Assembly (NCBI GenBank): GCA_003233255.1
Contig: QILH01000160.1
Span: forward strand, 1-20,897
Origin: Gammaproteobacteria bacterium
GTDB taxonomy: Bacteria > Pseudomonadota > Gammaproteobacteria > UBA6429 > Thiohalophilaceae
Length of the DNA stretch: 20,897 nucleotides
Direction of reading: 5' to 3'
The translations under genes and the position numbers were made by a program. This document shows positions 6,194 to 13,680 of the stretch, piece by piece. How positions within the stretch are numbered: position 1 is the first letter of the stretch; every line of letters begins with the position of its first letter. The notes below the pieces were generated by a model. It did not search any database, was not told the DNA's origin, and saw only the letters and a list, made by a program, of their open reading frames with translations.

Positions 6194-8322
6194 ATGGTTA
6201 TTAAAACACAATTAACCGAAAAAGCGATCATCGACTTCCTTGATGAACATCTCGAAGTCGAATTTACCTTTTTGACATCCGAACAACCGGCTGCGGTAAT
6301 CGCGAAACTGGCTCGACCCGATCAAGATTTTATTCTTGATTGGGTTAGGCGCGTCTGCAGTTTAAATATTCAGCTCGCTTATCAATTTATTACATATATT
6401 GTTGATGCCACAACACATATGGATAAAAACATCATCGAAGCCTGGCTCTCGCATGCGATGGACGTCTATGACCAAAAAGGCTTATATGCGGCTCGCGAAG
6501 TCATTACGAATGTCGAAAATTTTATCCAGAACTCACATGAACGCAGTGCTGGTGCCGTATTCGATGAACATGTCGGGGTATTAACCCACTTCGCACACGG
6601 ACTATCCGGTCGCAAGCTAACTCTCGAAGAGGCCGAAATCGCCGGCACCGATTCTGAAACCATATTTTTACCGGCCATTATCGGTAAATTACCCGAGGCA
6701 CGCGATAATTTTGTAATCTATAAAGCCATGGTGACCTATCACTGGGCACAGGCACGTTACGGTACGTTCCGAGTTCGACTCAGTGAAATTCTGAAAAATC
6801 AGGCTCAGCCCGAAGCTTTTTTAAACTTATTTCACGCCCTGGATACATTACGTTTGAACGCCTGCATCCAGCGCGAACTGCCCGGACTGTTTCGTGATAT
6901 GCAACGCATCGATAAAAAACTTGGAAATACAAAGCCGGATGCGCAATGGCTAAAGCTATCTGATGAATTATCACATCCAGAAAAATCGATTGATGACGTA
7001 CTCGTCCTCACCCAGCAATATCTGGAAAAAATCACAGCTCCACCCCCGTGTTTTTATCAGGGTGTATTTGACGTTGCTAAAATAGAAGCCTGCATGGCGC
7101 TTAGGATTGAAAAAGAAAAAAGCCATTTAAAATCGATCTTACGTAAGATCACAGAAGAGATAAAAGAAAACGAAGAGCTTAAACAAAAAGATCCATCCGA
7201 ATATCAATACGAAGTCGATAAAAATAAACGGGCCGCTGATAATGAATGGGAGCAACTGGAGGTCACCCTTGACGGTCAACCAATGCCCTTGCCGGAACAA
7301 GCCAGGGCTCTGACCACCTCCATCCTTCAGGATCTGGGTGAGATCCCGGAAGAATACCTTACTCCAGCAGGACCCGGCGAATACGACCCCAGTTTTTTCA
7401 GGCGCAGGACGAAGATCCGGATGATGTCTGGAAAGGCGCTTATCATGAAGAAGGCGCGTTTCTGTATAACGAATGGGATTTTAAACGCCAGTCTTACCGA
7501 AAAAACTGGTGCGCAGTCCGCGAGATGGACATCAAACCCAAACACGATGACTTTGTTGCCGACACCTTGAAAAAATACAGTGGCTACATAAAACATCTGC
7601 GTAAAACCTTCGAAGCCATGCGCGATGAAAATAAAAAACTCAAGCGCCAGGCTAACGGTGATGACATTGATATTGATGCGCTGGTCGAAGCACTGGCCGA
7701 TGCGCGGGATGGCAGCGAGATGTCAGAACGACTGTTCACTCGCACCTATCGCTCCGAGCGCAATATGGCCGTAGTGTTTATGGTTGATATGAGCGGCTCA
7801 ACCAAAGGCTGGATCAATGACGCTGAACGTGAGTCATTAATCTTGCTGGCCGAAACGCTGGAAACTCTTGGTGACCGCTATGCCATCTATGGTTTCTCTG
7901 GCATGGCCCGTAAACGTTGTGAGATTTATCGGATCAAAACCTTTGATGAAAACTACGACGACGAAATCCGCGCCCGTATCAGCGCCATTGAGGCCAAAGA
8001 CTATACGCGCATGGGGTTTGCGATTCGCCACTTAAGTAAGATATTGAACGATATTGAGGCCAAAACAAGGTTACTCATAACCATCTCAGATGGAAAACCC
8101 GATGACTACGACCACTATCGTGGCGAATACGGCATTGAAGACACCCGCCGCGCATTGATCGAAGCCCGCCGCGATGGCATCCATCCTTACTGCATCACCA
8201 TCGATAAAGAGGGCAAAGACTACCTGCCACATATGTATGGCCCCGCCGCCTACACCGTACTTGATGAAGTGACCCAGTTACCGATGAAAGTGTCGGATAT
8301 CTATCGGCGCATCACGACCTGA
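6194..8322 (+). pseudogene. cbbO: cbbO/norD-like VWA-domain Rubisco activase component, split by -1 frameshift
   Basis: Two overlapping frames together encode one CbbO/NorD-type protein. The first (6194-7570) gives the helical N-terminal region, starting MVIKTQLTEKAIIDFLDEHL and reading well to EYDPSFF. After a run of six T (7393-7398) it drifts into unrelated residues. The homologous protein continues in the -1 frame (QDEDPDDVW, then YNEWDFKRQ) through 8322. The second part carries the von Willebrand A domain with metal-site motifs VDMSGST, KDYTRMG and TISDGKPDD. CbbO binds CbbQ and targets Rubisco. T TTT TTC at 7393-7399 has the exact layout of a -1 slippery site, so recoding is possible, but an indel in the T-run or a sequencing error is simpler, especially beside a truncated cbbQ. 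Confidence 0.82.
7393..7399 (+). other. T-run / slippery heptamer at the cbbO frame break
   Basis: In the upstream frame the bases read agT TTT TTC, matching X XXY YYZ. Slipping back one base gives Phe-Phe-Gln-Ala-Gln-Asp-Glu-Asp, which restores the family-like reading. A weak stem can form just after it (AGGCGC with GCGCTT, one G-T pair), but the spacing is too short for a standard stimulator. Confidence 0.45.
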
Positions 8323-8335
8323 TCAAATTCATTCT

Positions 8336-8362
8336 AAAGGGCTCTTTACCCCGTCCCTTTTT
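8336..8362 (+). terminator. Possible weak terminator after cbbO
   Basis: AAAGGG (8336-8341) and CCCTTT (8355-8360) pair across a 13-nt loop and lead into five T, starting 13 bp after the stop. The stem is short, so efficiency is doubtful. Confidence 0.4.
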
Positions 8363-8624
8363 CGCAGTACATAAGTACACACTATCCCTGGCCGACAAGT
8401 TTTCTAATATACGTCACCTTGCCACACCAAACTTACGGTTTGAGTACTTGAATATCGCAATATGTTCTTGTTCGGCACTTCTATATTGATGTTTAGATTG
8501 CTGACAATTGGACTAAAAAGCTACCCGGCTTTCATTAAGCATCGGCCATCACTTCCCGTAAAGCGGTCAAATTCACTGTCCCGCCAACATACCTGCCTCT
8601 AAATCCGAAAAAAAACAATACAAG

Positions 8625-8640
8625 ATTACCATTTGGTAAT
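8625..8640. promoter_or_regulatory. 16-bp palindrome, possible operator
   Basis: ATTACCA and TGGTAAT are perfect 7-bp inverted copies around TT, about 190 bp upstream of the proposed -35 of the outer-membrane protein gene. The symmetry suits a dimeric regulator, but the distance is large and the sequence AT-rich. Confidence 0.25.
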
Positions 8641-8816
8641 TTACCGGCAATGTTTAGATGATTTCTATCTCATACAGTAGGGTTCTCTGAAGTGAGCATA
8701 AATTAGCTGAGAATAATCAAAATGGTTTAAGTGAAAACCTTACATACTGGTTATTTTTATTCGTTATTAATTTTATCAATACTGCTGAAATTCAGGAGCA
8801 TATAGAAAGCAAATGT

Positions 8817-8845
8817 TTGATGCAGTGTATAACAGTAGTTTTAAT
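8817..8845 (+). promoter_or_regulatory. Candidate sigma-70 promoter of the outer-membrane protein gene
   Basis: TTGATG (8817-8822), a 17-bp spacer and TTTAAT (8840-8845) match the consensus at 4/6 and 5/6. Transcription would begin near 8852, about 36 nt before the ATG at 8888. That is downstream of the earlier in-frame ATG at 8813, which supports the later start. Confidence 0.45.
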
Positions 8846-8887
8846 TTTTACACAAAATTATACAACAGTCGGTATAAGGAAAAATAT

Positions 8888-9820
8888 ATGAAGCTCTGGA
8901 TGTGTAAGAAATGGTTTATTATTCCCATTTATATTTCTATCCTTGGATTACCAACCGTCGCCACCGCTCATTCTAGTGGCCCCGCAGCCGATAATGAAGG
9001 CAATATCGAAATCGAACTTTTTAGTACCAGTGACTCAAAGTCGAGTATCGGCAATACACAAGTAGGTACCTCGGGGCTCCTTGTTGAGACTGAATACGAA
9101 CTAAATAACATGATTTTTTCATTCAATTACGAACGTTGGAATTATAGCTGGTCAAATCCAGAGAATCTTCCTTTTGCTTCCGGCATAACCGGTGACCCCT
9201 GGAGTACGTTTAACACGCTGCAATTTGGTTTCGCTTATGAACAGGAATTAAATAATCGATGGGAATTTAATTATTATCTTGAAGCCGAATCTTCTTATGA
9301 AAAAGAAACAAGTGGATCCCGTGAATATGAGGCCGGTGTCGATTTTATTTATGAACCCTCTAAAAATTGGACTTATACATTTAATGTCAATTACGAATAT
9401 TTAGATGCAGAAGGAGGAGAGATTGGAGTAGATGTCGGAATCGAATGGAATCATGACACAAAAGAAGGCTGGTCGGGTGAAATTGAATTGAGTAGTGAAT
9501 TTCCAGAAATGAGCCTGCGTTATCACTTCACCCAAGCATTTTCGACCTCTATTTTTTATAATGAAAGTGGTACAAACACGATCAGGCTTTCCGACAGTAG
9601 CCCTGTGCCCGGCATGCAAGGCGGGTATTTTGAAGACGAGTATAACAGTCTTGGCGTTCAGCTTGATTATGAGTTCACGCCTAAACGTCACCTGTCGTTT
9701 AGACTGCAACAAAACTCTGGAAGGACGTTTAATTTTCTTGATAAATCAGGAACAGTTGGAACGGTATACGAATTTGGTGATTCTGTCGAAGCTATGGTTA
9801 AATACTCACACGAATTTTAA
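8888..9820 (+). CDS. Outer-membrane beta-barrel protein of unknown function
   Basis: A 310-aa exported protein. The ATG at 8888 has AAGGA eight nt upstream and yields a good signal peptide: a Lys-containing start (MKLWMCKK), a hydrophobic core IIPIYISILGLP and an Ala-x-Ala cleavage site, ATA before HSSG. The mature part is a string of alternating aromatic beta strands, for example MIFSFNYERWNY, LQFGFAYEQELNNRWEFNYY, WTYTFNVNYEYLDA and HLSFRLQQNSG. It ends KYSHEF with a terminal Phe, as Bam-assembled barrels do. Known outer-membrane families with similar strand patterns were considered but none is certain. A two-component system follows 334 bp downstream and may control it; this is inferred from position only. 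An ATG at 8813 would add 25 residues ahead of the signal peptide and is less likely. Confidence 0.78.
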   Translation: MKLWMCKKWFIIPIYISILGLPTVATAHSSGPAADNEGNIEIELFSTSDSKSSIGNTQVGTSGLLVETEYELNNMIFSFNYERWNYSWSNPENLPFASGITGDPWSTFNTLQFGFAYEQELNNRWEFNYYLEAESSYEKETSGSREYEAGVDFIYEPSKNWTYTFNVNYEYLDAEGGEIGVDVGIEWNHDTKEGWSGEIELSSEFPEMSLRYHFTQAFSTSIFYNESGTNTIRLSDSSPVPGMQGGYFEDEYNSLGVQLDYEFTPKRHLSFRLQQNSGRTFNFLDKSGTVGTVYEFGDSVEAMVKYSHEF

Positions 9821-10154
9821 TCTATAATTATAGCGAAATTATCGCTGCAATAGTCCCTATATTTATGGAGTCTCAGATCAGCTCATGAACAAACATCTGG
9901 AGTTCAAAATCTCCAACTTCAGTGTTACACCGAGTCGGGATAAACAAACTCCTCGCAACAGCCTGCAATTATCTGAGATTCTCGCCCTGACTCGATTTGA
10001 AGCTTCTATCTGCGATCTAAGGCTCACCATTTGATAATGCAGCCAAAAAAGCACAATATTGGTGTTAAACTATACAAAGCAGCGCTAAAAAAGATCATAT
10101 TTTAAAATTATAAATATGATGCTGATTCCGTACTAAAACTGGATAACTAATGTA
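9821..10154. other. Intergenic region before the two-component system
   Basis: This 334-bp AT-rich stretch contains a hairpin, CTGGAGTT (9897-9904) with AACTTCAG (9915-9922) and one G-T pair. It also has a TTGATA at 10031-10036 that could be a -35 with only a poor -10 (AATATT, 18-bp spacer), and the inverted repeat at 10094-10120. No gene was recognised. Confidence 0.35.
10094..10120. promoter_or_regulatory. 9-bp inverted repeat upstream of the response regulator
   Basis: ATCATATTT (10094-10102) and AAATATGAT (10112-10120) are perfect inverted copies with a 9-nt spacer, ending 34 bp before the start codon. It may be an operator for autoregulation or a hairpin in the leader; OmpR-type regulators more often bind direct repeats, so this is tentative. 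Confidence 0.4.
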
Positions 10155-10844
10155 ATGAGAATCTTACTTATCGAGGACGATCAGGTCATTGCTAACTTTA
10201 TTGTTAAGGGGCTGAAGGAAGCAGGCTATTGCGTTGACCATGCTCTCGATGGAATCGAAGGATTGGATCTTGCACTCAATAATAGCTACGATATCAACAT
10301 TGTTGATATTATGCTGCCAAAACTGGATGGCTTGTCGATTATAGAAAGGATGCGTAAACAGAAGATCGACACGCCCGTTATTATCCTCAGCGCTAAACGA
10401 TCCATTGATGATCGTGTAAAAGGGCTGCGAAGCGGAGGTGATGATTATCTTATTAAGCCATTCTCCTTCAGTGAATTATTAGCGCGCGTACAGGCACATT
10501 TACGACGTTCCAGTAACGTTATTGAAACCACCAACTTAACTATTCATGATTTATCCCTTGATTTATTGGCCCGCACCGTCACTCGTGAAGGAAAAAAAAT
10601 CGATCTGCAACCCAAAGAGTTTACACTTTTGGAATATCTTATGCGTAATGCTGGGCACATCGTCTCAAAAACCATGATTATGGAACGTGTTTGGAATTAT
10701 AATTTTGACCCACAAACCAATGTTGTAGAAGCGCGCATTAGCAAACTTAGAGAAAAGGTAGACAAGAATTTTAATATCGCTTTAATCCACACAGTACGTG
10801 GCCTCGGTTATGTCTTCAAAAAGAACAATGATTCGTCTCCCTAA
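10155..10844 (+). CDS. OmpR-family response regulator
   Basis: A 229-aa two-domain regulator. The receiver domain (about 1-115) has the acidic pocket E7-D8-D9, the phospho-acceptor D51 in IVDIMLPKLDG, S79 and K101 in LIKPF. The C-terminal winged helix (about 128-224) shows LQPKEFTLLEYLMRNAGHIV, then RVWNYNFDPQTNVVEARISK, and ends HTVRGLGYVF. It is closest in character to the CusR/CopR/PcoR heavy-metal subgroup, but the signal cannot be deduced from sequence. It overlaps the kinase gene by 17 to 47 bp depending on the kinase start, so the two are translated together. The start lacks a strong ribosome binding site; the length matches the family. Confidence 0.93.
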   Translation: MRILLIEDDQVIANFIVKGLKEAGYCVDHALDGIEGLDLALNNSYDINIVDIMLPKLDGLSIIERMRKQKIDTPVIILSAKRSIDDRVKGLRSGGDDYLIKPFSFSELLARVQAHLRRSSNVIETTNLTIHDLSLDLLARTVTREGKKIDLQPKEFTLLEYLMRNAGHIVSKTMIMERVWNYNFDPQTNVVEARISKLREKVDKNFNIALIHTVRGLGYVFKKNNDSSP

Positions 10845-12216
10845 TACCCTGACATTCAGGTTATCCTTCTGGTATACGCTCGTTGTTATCATCTTAATAA
10901 TGATCGGGTTTAATGCGTCTTATTTTTTACTCAAAAAAACATTGAACCAGAACATAGAAGATGACCTGATTGAGGATATTGGTGAATTTCAAATATTATA
11001 CCAAAAAGAAGGGCTAAATGGCGTTAAGCGAGAGATAGAACGTGACGTGAAATTGGGTGAGGAGCAAAACCTTTTTTTTCAGTTGTTTGACAAAAATGGT
11101 GTTCAGATTTATAGCTCTGATTTGTCTCATTGGAAATTTCTACCTAACAACCAGCATATTATTAAACAAGTATTTTCCACTAAAAAACCTGTTTTACAAA
11201 CCATACGCATGCAGGGCGCAGAATATAAAGTTAAGACCATTCATGATTTAATTACCCCTGATATTTTATTGTATACAGGGGAATCAATAGAAGAAATACA
11301 GGATATAATGTCATTGTTGTCCACCGTATTTATTACCATGCTATTAATAGTCACTCCTATTGCATCCGTTGTCGGTTGGTTAATGGCAGGACATGCCGTC
11401 AAAGGTATTAAAGAAGTCAGTCGTATCGCTTCGGAAATAGAAAAAGGGAAGTTAGATCAACGTGTTTCTGTTTCTGCACAAGGGGATGAAATTACGCAAC
11501 TTGTTAACACTTTTAATGCCATGCTCGACAGGATATGGATCTTGATATCTGAGATGAAAGAAATGACTGATAATATTGCCCACGATCTACGCAGTCCATT
11601 GGCGCGCATAAGAGTGACGTCAGAATTGGTATTATCAGATGATAATACCCCTCAGGAATTTAAAACTTCTGCATCGGACACTATAGAGGAGTGTGACCGA
11701 TTGTTACAAATGATCAATTCCATACTGGATGTTGCTGAGGCCGAGGCAGGTACCTTTCAAATTCCTAAACAAAAGGTGAACGTCTCACAATTAGCTCAAG
11801 ACGCCTGTGAACTCTTCGAAGCAACGGCCGAACAAAAACACATTACACTCGTTTGTCGTCTGGAAAGTGATTGCCACGTTAACGGCAATATCCAGAATCT
11901 GCAACGCATGCTGGCCAATCTTTTGGACAACGCCATTAAATACACATTAAACAATGGCCAGGTGGATGTCGTTTTGGCCTGCTCCAGGCAGAACATCGAA
12001 ATTACGGTAGTGGATACGGGGATAGGCATTCCAGAAAGCGACCAGGCTCGCGTATTCGATCGTTTTTTTCGTTGTGATCAAAGCCGTACTCATCGAGGCT
12101 GCGGTCTGGGTTTAAGTTTTGCCAGAGCCGTTGCACGCTCCCATGGCGGTGATATCAACCTGACTAGTAGTATCGAAAGAGGTAGCTGTTTTACCGTTAC
12201 GCTGCCCATCCAATAA
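10828..12216 (+). CDS. Membrane sensor histidine kinase (HAMP, HisKA, HATPase)
   Basis: A 462-aa partner of the upstream regulator. It has a transmembrane helix at about 13-35, a periplasmic sensor region at about 36-160, and a second helix at about 163-188. HAMP follows at about 190-240, then the HisKA helix with phospho-acceptor H252 in NIAHDLRSPLARIR. The ATPase domain has an N box, NLLDNAIKYT (N368 key), a G1 box, DTGIGI (D396), and a G2 box, GCGLGLS (424-430). The layout and length resemble CusS-type kinases. The periplasmic loop has no His- or Met-rich metal motif, so metal sensing is only a family-based guess. Earlier in-frame starts (GTG 10798, ATG 10810) exist; 10828 gives a typical short cytoplasmic N-terminus. 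Confidence 0.92.
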   Translation: MIRLPNTLTFRLSFWYTLVVIILIMIGFNASYFLLKKTLNQNIEDDLIEDIGEFQILYQKEGLNGVKREIERDVKLGEEQNLFFQLFDKNGVQIYSSDLSHWKFLPNNQHIIKQVFSTKKPVLQTIRMQGAEYKVKTIHDLITPDILLYTGESIEEIQDIMSLLSTVFITMLLIVTPIASVVGWLMAGHAVKGIKEVSRIASEIEKGKLDQRVSVSAQGDEITQLVNTFNAMLDRIWILISEMKEMTDNIAHDLRSPLARIRVTSELVLSDDNTPQEFKTSASDTIEECDRLLQMINSILDVAEAEAGTFQIPKQKVNVSQLAQDACELFEATAEQKHITLVCRLESDCHVNGNIQNLQRMLANLLDNAIKYTLNNGQVDVVLACSRQNIEITVVDTGIGIPESDQARVFDRFFRCDQSRTHRGCGLGLSFARAVARSHGGDINLTSSIERGSCFTVTLPIQ

Positions 12217-12583
12217 AAACTGGGATTATTTCTAAATTTTAATCGAAGTGAGCATCTTCACCTTTATGAATGTCAAGTGGCAGATATATAAGCGACAAAA
12301 AATGAGCTCATATCAGAATTATATGAAAATATGAATAGATATTGCCCTAACTCAAAGCAGAGCATCTATTTCAATACTAGACAAGTCAGAATTGCGGACT
12401 TTTTCAGGATCTTTGTTCAGCTTTTCAAATATAATTGAACCCACGGTTTGAAAGATGTCTATAAATATCAATATAAAATACAATAGAATTTCTTTATGGA
12501 ATAATAACTCGGTATTGATTCTCCTAACGGAAGAGCGCTCGCAGTTTTTGAACAAACATTATGCTTTCTATAGGAGTTAAAGC
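12217..12583. other. AT-rich intergenic region
   Basis: 367 bp between the kinase and the methyltransferase. A minus-strand frame at 12352-12555 (TTG start, 67 aa, one hydrophobic segment) is the only coding candidate and has no ribosome binding site, so it is not called. No clear terminator or promoter pair was found. Confidence 0.35.
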
Positions 12584-13426
12584 ATGGATATTTCACAGTT
12601 AAATATATTGGCCTGTCCAAAGTGTAAAATACCCACGCAACTAATTGATGGTGAGTATTTATTCTGTACTTGCTGCAAAGAAAAATTTGTCGTTACAAAT
12701 AATATTCCCGTGTTTATAACTCTATCCAATAGTGCGACACCCAAAAAAAGTGAAATGGACGATCTTATCCAGTATCATTTAGATGAGTTAAAAATTGCAC
12801 AAGATTCAAATGACCCTCGCAACATTATGCCCATTTTCAAAAAAAATCATATGACGATATTGGATATTGGTTGTGGAGTTGGCCAAACATTGTATGCATC
12901 TGAAATTTACAACGATCCCCAGAAACAATTACTCGGTCTAGATATATATTTAGATTTATTGATATATGGTGAAAATCAATACCCAAATATAAAGTTCATC
13001 AACGCATCTAGTGAGAATTTACCACTGCAGTCTGAAAAAGTTGATTTGATAATTAGTAGAGTAAGCCTGCCATACACCAATATACCTCAAACAATCAAGG
13101 AAATTTCGCGGGTTTTAAAAGCAGACGGGGAAATATGGATTACACTGCATTCTTTTAACGTGGAACTTAAGCATTTGTTAAATTCATGTAAACATTTTGT
13201 CTGGAAAGATATGATATTCAGAACATATGTTTTATTGAATGGCTTATATTTTCATTTTTTTGGCAAACTATTTCGGTTCCCATTCAAGAAAAAAATTGAA
13301 TCTTTTCAGAGCCCTAAGGCCATGACGCGTTTGCTAGAAAAAAATGGCTTTACTGATATAACCATCAAGCAGGGAAAACATTTCTTGATCACTGCAAAAA
13401 AAATAAACGGCATCACTCCTGCATGA
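12584..13426 (+). CDS. SAM-dependent methyltransferase with N-terminal zinc-ribbon (Trm112-like)
   Basis: A 280-aa protein. Residues 1-46 form a small zinc-ribbon: CPKC at 11-14 and CTCC at 28-31, followed by NNIPVF, as in Trm112-like domains. Residues about 85-200 are a class I methyltransferase with motif I ILDIGCGVGQT (92-102), acidic LGLDIY, the motif II region VDLIISRVSLPYTNIPQ and the post-motif RVLKADGEIWI. The C-terminal part is rich in Phe, Lys and His and may recognise the substrate. The substrate is unknown. GGAG with 7-nt spacing precedes the ATG. The gene is markedly AT-rich with many AAA and ATA codons compared with the ubi and gltS-like genes, a possible sign of transfer. Confidence 0.82.
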   Translation: MDISQLNILACPKCKIPTQLIDGEYLFCTCCKEKFVVTNNIPVFITLSNSATPKKSEMDDLIQYHLDELKIAQDSNDPRNIMPIFKKNHMTILDIGCGVGQTLYASEIYNDPQKQLLGLDIYLDLLIYGENQYPNIKFINASSENLPLQSEKVDLIISRVSLPYTNIPQTIKEISRVLKADGEIWITLHSFNVELKHLLNSCKHFVWKDMIFRTYVLLNGLYFHFFGKLFRFPFKKKIESFQSPKAMTRLLEKNGFTDITIKQGKHFLITAKKINGITPA

Positions 13427-13653
13427 ACACACAACAATAAGTAGTCCTGAGAATAAAATTGGTCTTGAGTCAAGCGTTATTTATAAGTCTGAAATTCATG
13501 CCATGATCTAAACCAATGTAATTAACGCATTCCTGAGTTCTACAGTCGTCTTGCTAGTGCACCCTTTTTTATCGACCTGTTCCGTTTATCACCCGCAATA
13601 CACTCTAATTTTTATATTTTTAACCGCTAAATTTCTGTATTATCTACTCATTA

Positions 13654-13659
13654 TATAAT
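13654..13659 (+). promoter_or_regulatory. Possible -10 element of the CDGSH/glutamate synthase gene
   Basis: A perfect TATAAT lies within an AT stretch 21 bp before the ATG; transcription would begin only about 15 nt upstream of translation. The -35 region (ATTTCT) is weak. GGAG at 13672-13675 is the ribosome binding site. Confidence 0.35.
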
Positions 13660-13680
13660 ATATATCACCCTGGAGCCTGT

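Larger units (their letters stand above)
8323..8887. other. Long AT-rich non-coding stretch before the outer-membrane protein
   Basis: About 560 bp without a convincing gene. It holds the weak terminator at 8336-8362, a 16-bp palindrome at 8625-8640 and a promoter candidate at 8817-8845. No RNA gene or mobile element was recognised. Confidence 0.4.

Noticed and set aside
7525..8322. VWA frame as an independent gene
   Set aside because: The -1 frame homology to CbbO begins well upstream of the ATG at 7525 (from about 7400) and continues the preceding frame, so it is the second half of one gene.
8813..8887. Longer start for the outer-membrane protein
   Set aside because: It would place 25 residues before a good signal peptide, has a poorer ribosome binding site, and lies upstream of the probable transcription start.
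10798..10827. GTG 10798 or ATG 10810 as the kinase start
   Set aside because: Possible, but they lengthen the overlap with the regulator gene and add residues encoded by its conserved C-terminal codons; 10828 is preferred without proof.
12352..12555. 67-aa minus-strand frame with a hydrophobic stretch
   Set aside because: TTG start without a ribosome binding site, AT-rich DNA in which such frames are common, and no recognisable similarity.
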